In this document: one piece after another, positions 6,845 to 8,937 of the stretch
Position numbering within the stretch: the first letter of the stretch is position 1
Layout of the letters: each line of letters opens with the position of its first letter
Source: Chromatiales bacterium
GTDB lineage: Bacteria; Pseudomonadota; Gammaproteobacteria; UBA6429; Thiohalophilaceae
DNA length: 8,937 nt
Direction: 5' to 3'
NCBI GenBank assembly: GCA_024641465.1
Contig: JAHEDB010000067.1
Coordinates: 1 to 8,937 of the forward strand
Notes under the pieces: generated by a model
What the model was told of the DNA's origin: nothing
Database searches by the model: none
Seen by the model: the letters and a program-made list of their open reading frames with translations, nothing else
Position numbers and translations under genes: made by a program

Positions 6845-8536
6845 ATGTCTGTCCCCATCCTCAACCTGCCAAAAGCCCTGGGGTCCCGCCCCCGCTGGCA
6901 ACCCACCGGCCTGACCCTGCGCTCGCTCAGGAAGTGGCTGCAGGCCCTTGATAAGACCTCGCCGGCCATCCTCATCGAGCAGTGCCTGGATAAACTCATT
7001 AGATTCAATTTACGACATTACCCGGCCAAATCACGTCTGGCGCTACTGGCGATATTGCAGCCCGCCCTGGTCGATTTGTTCAAACACGAGAAACGGCTCG
7101 TCAGGGCGGCAATTAATGCCAACCAGGCAGAATCAGGGACCCTGCATCAGCTGGACAACTTGTTCGCTGAATTTGCCAACGGCTATAAGCTGGTGATCCA
7201 TGCCCTGGCCTCCAAAAAGGCCCTCAGCGAGGCCGAGTCGGTCCAGGTACAGGAGGCTATTTATTACTGCCTGAAGTTTCTCGCGCAACGTCTGTTGCTG
7301 GCCTATATCCAGTACACCACGCCGGCCAAAGGTATCTGGCGTGAGATAAACCAGATCTATCGCTATGCCGAGGCCAATGACCTGCTGTACCACATTGTCG
7401 ATGACCCCGCCTCAGACAGCAGCTTTGCGGTTTTTCACTCTGGTGATTTTATTTACAAACGCATCCTGCTGGTGGCCCTGGCCGAACCATTTCGGCTGAT
7501 GAAGGATGAATGCCTGGAACTTTACAATCTGTGCAGTCGATGGATCGGCGCCTGCTCGCTCTTTCCGCTTGGCGAACTCTCTACCCGCGGTGAGCATGTG
7601 GTGGATCTGGCTGACGATTTTCCACCACGCTACGTTACCCGAGACCTGAAATGGCAACCCCTCGACGGCCGACTGATCGATATCAGTGAGGTCATCAGCC
7701 GGGTTGAGTACGACCTGCAAAAACTACTCAAACACCATGCCGATACCGTCCATGCATTCGAACTGGTAGACCTGAACGAACGGCAAACACGCGATATGTT
7801 ATTCCGGGTAATGGACAGTTATCGGGGCAAACCCGTACGGCAAACCCGGCGTTTTATGCTGACTGACGATATCCAGTTCACCAGGGGGATCAATAACTGT
7901 CACTTTTATCTCGCCAATAAAAAGCAATATACGCCAAACATGGATGAACTGAAGCACACAACCAATCGCATTCATCAAAAAAACGAGCATGCGGGTAACT
8001 TTGCCAATCTGTATAAACAGGCGCTCGAACAGGACCGTGAATACAAATGGTTTGAGCAGTCATTGGATACCGCTGCACAACATAACATCAATCCACTCGG
8101 ACTGGCCTTCTCCTACAGCACGCCGCGTCATCCACGCAAACAGCAACTCAATGTCGGTGAGATCATTGCCTATCGACCGACTAACAAAATTAACCAACGC
8201 TGGATCCTGGGTGTGGCAAACTGGATCAAGCGTGAGGATATCAGCGAGGACAATCTGACCTATGAAATCGGTATCAAGAATCTGGCCAGGAATGCCCTCC
8301 CGGTGGCCGTCAGGGAAAATAATCAGAAGGGACTCGACAACAAATACTACCGTGCACTGTTAATCCCCAAGCATGTATCGCACCAGCAGTTGCGCAGCCT
8401 GATCGTACCGGCGCAGAGCTATCAGCTAAACAACGAACTGGTACTGAATATGAGCCGGACCCTCATGCGTATCAAGCTGATCCGCATGCTGACCTCAAGC
8501 AATGCCTTCACCCAGTTTGAATTTGAAGTGCTGTAG
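6845..8536 (+). CDS. Hypothetical 563-residue protein with degenerate PilZ-like C-terminus
   Basis: I do not recognise a named family with certainty. No signal peptide or membrane segment is visible, so it is probably cytoplasmic. Residues 1 to about 330 are largely helical, with LLLAYIQYT, a WREINQIYRYAE stretch and ILLVALAEPFRLMKDE, a layout reminiscent of long PilZ effector proteins. Residues from about 400 on look like a PilZ-type beta barrel: NINPLGLAF (414-422) recalls the D/N-x-S-x-x-G motif with Asn for Ser, then LNVGEIIAYRP and RWILGVANWIKR. The upstream RxxxR c-di-GMP-binding motif is not evident, so nucleotide binding is doubtful. I start at the ATG at 6845, with AGTGGA just upstream, rather than the GTG at 6836. 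It is divergent from the PhnD-like gene and ends 9 bases before a convergent gene, with no terminator between. Confidence 0.75.
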   Translation: MSVPILNLPKALGSRPRWQPTGLTLRSLRKWLQALDKTSPAILIEQCLDKLIRFNLRHYPAKSRLALLAILQPALVDLFKHEKRLVRAAINANQAESGTLHQLDNLFAEFANGYKLVIHALASKKALSEAESVQVQEAIYYCLKFLAQRLLLAYIQYTTPAKGIWREINQIYRYAEANDLLYHIVDDPASDSSFAVFHSGDFIYKRILLVALAEPFRLMKDECLELYNLCSRWIGACSLFPLGELSTRGEHVVDLADDFPPRYVTRDLKWQPLDGRLIDISEVISRVEYDLQKLLKHHADTVHAFELVDLNERQTRDMLFRVMDSYRGKPVRQTRRFMLTDDIQFTRGINNCHFYLANKKQYTPNMDELKHTTNRIHQKNEHAGNFANLYKQALEQDREYKWFEQSLDTAAQHNINPLGLAFSYSTPRHPRKQQLNVGEIIAYRPTNKINQRWILGVANWIKREDISEDNLTYEIGIKNLARNALPVAVRENNQKGLDNKYYRALLIPKHVSHQQLRSLIVPAQSYQLNNELVLNMSRTLMRIKLIRMLTSSNAFTQFEFEVL

Positions 8537-8545
8537 CCTGCGAAT

Positions 8546-8937
8546 TTACCGGTTCACGATTATCTGTATATAACTCGCATACCAGAAGGGGTTCTCGCGA
8601 ATAGCCTCATGATCGGAACTCAGGGCTAGCAAGGCCTGTTGCTGCAGTTCAGGGTCGACCAATCGTGGAGCAAGTTCCAGCGTGGTGGTTATCAACACGG
8701 CGGAACTGGATGGCAGCGCGCCATCGGCGATGGCTCCCTGACCGGCGCCATAACGCAGTAACATGTTATCCGCCAGCAACCAGCCATCCTTACCGTAGAA
8801 GCGTTGCCATGCCTGTCTGGTAATGTCCGCCACAACCCGCCAGTCTTCAGGTTGGTCGGTCAGGCTCGCCCAGTCCAGCAGCCCCCTGGCCACATAGGCA
8901 TAGTCTTCCAGTCCACCGTCTCCGAGTCGACCGTGCT
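8546..8937 (-). CDS. DUF255/YyaL-type protein, C-terminal end (N-terminal part outside window)
   Basis: Only the last 129 residues are present; the gene continues past the window edge. The segment GLEDYAYVARGLLDWASLTD and the following GAIADGALPSSSAVLITTTLEL match the C-terminal helical-barrel part of the DUF255 family (bacterial YyaL, animal SPATA20). Members carry an N-terminal thioredoxin-like domain and an (alpha/alpha)6-barrel related to cellobiose/N-acylglucosamine epimerases. The usual 'DGA.PS.N' pattern reads DGALPSSSA here. The thioredoxin domain cannot be seen in this window. The biochemical function of the family is not settled. The protein ends ASYIQIIVNR. It is convergent with the PilZ-like gene. 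Confidence 0.75.
   Translation of the reverse strand, partial: HGRLGDGGLEDYAYVARGLLDWASLTDQPEDWRVVADITRQAWQRFYGKDGWLLADNMLLRYGAGQGAIADGALPSSSAVLITTTLELAPRLVDPELQQQALLALSSDHEAIRENPFWYASYIQIIVNR

Overview
The window looks like the chromosome of a gammaproteobacterium. The gene order tsaD (divergent) / rpsU - yqeY - dnaG - rpoD is the 'macromolecular synthesis' locus, and the version with yqeY between rpsU and dnaG is known from Pseudomonas and, as I recall, from Chromatiales-type lineages. The S21, primase and sigma-70 proteins closely resemble their E. coli counterparts, including active-site numbering in DnaG and TsaD. The coding sequence is moderately GC-rich and the spacers are AT-richer. 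I cannot name a genus.

Layout. Positions 1-506 (minus) hold the N-terminal half of tsaD, cut by the window edge. A 188-base divergent spacer carries a probable sigma-70 promoter for rpsU, a small palindrome inside that promoter, and a long inverted repeat in the rpsU leader. Then come rpsU (695-910), yqeY (944-1393), a spacer with a second long imperfect inverted repeat, dnaG (1504-3303), a spacer of about 400 bases containing a doubtful small ORF and candidate rpoD promoter signals, and rpoD (3712-5532), which ends in a clear intrinsic terminator. A tRNA with anticodon CAT (5644-5720) follows; its acceptor stem marks it as tRNA-Ile2 rather than elongator tRNA-Met.

From 5721 on the content is accessory-like. 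A secreted PhnD-type binding protein lies on the minus strand (5800-6633). It is divergent from a 563-residue protein of uncertain family with a degenerate PilZ-like C-terminus (6845-8536). Convergent with that gene is the C-terminal end of a DUF255/YyaL-type protein (8546-8937, cut by the window edge).

The first part joins translation (S21, t6A modification by TsaD, YqeY), replication priming (DnaG) and transcription initiation (RpoD). The spacers before rpsU, dnaG and rpoD each carry secondary-structure candidates that could set the unequal dosage of these proteins. I did not find a clearly new multi-gene system. The most interesting items are the two long inverted repeats in the operon leaders, the unexplained dnaG-rpoD spacer, and the divergent binding-protein / PilZ-like pair.
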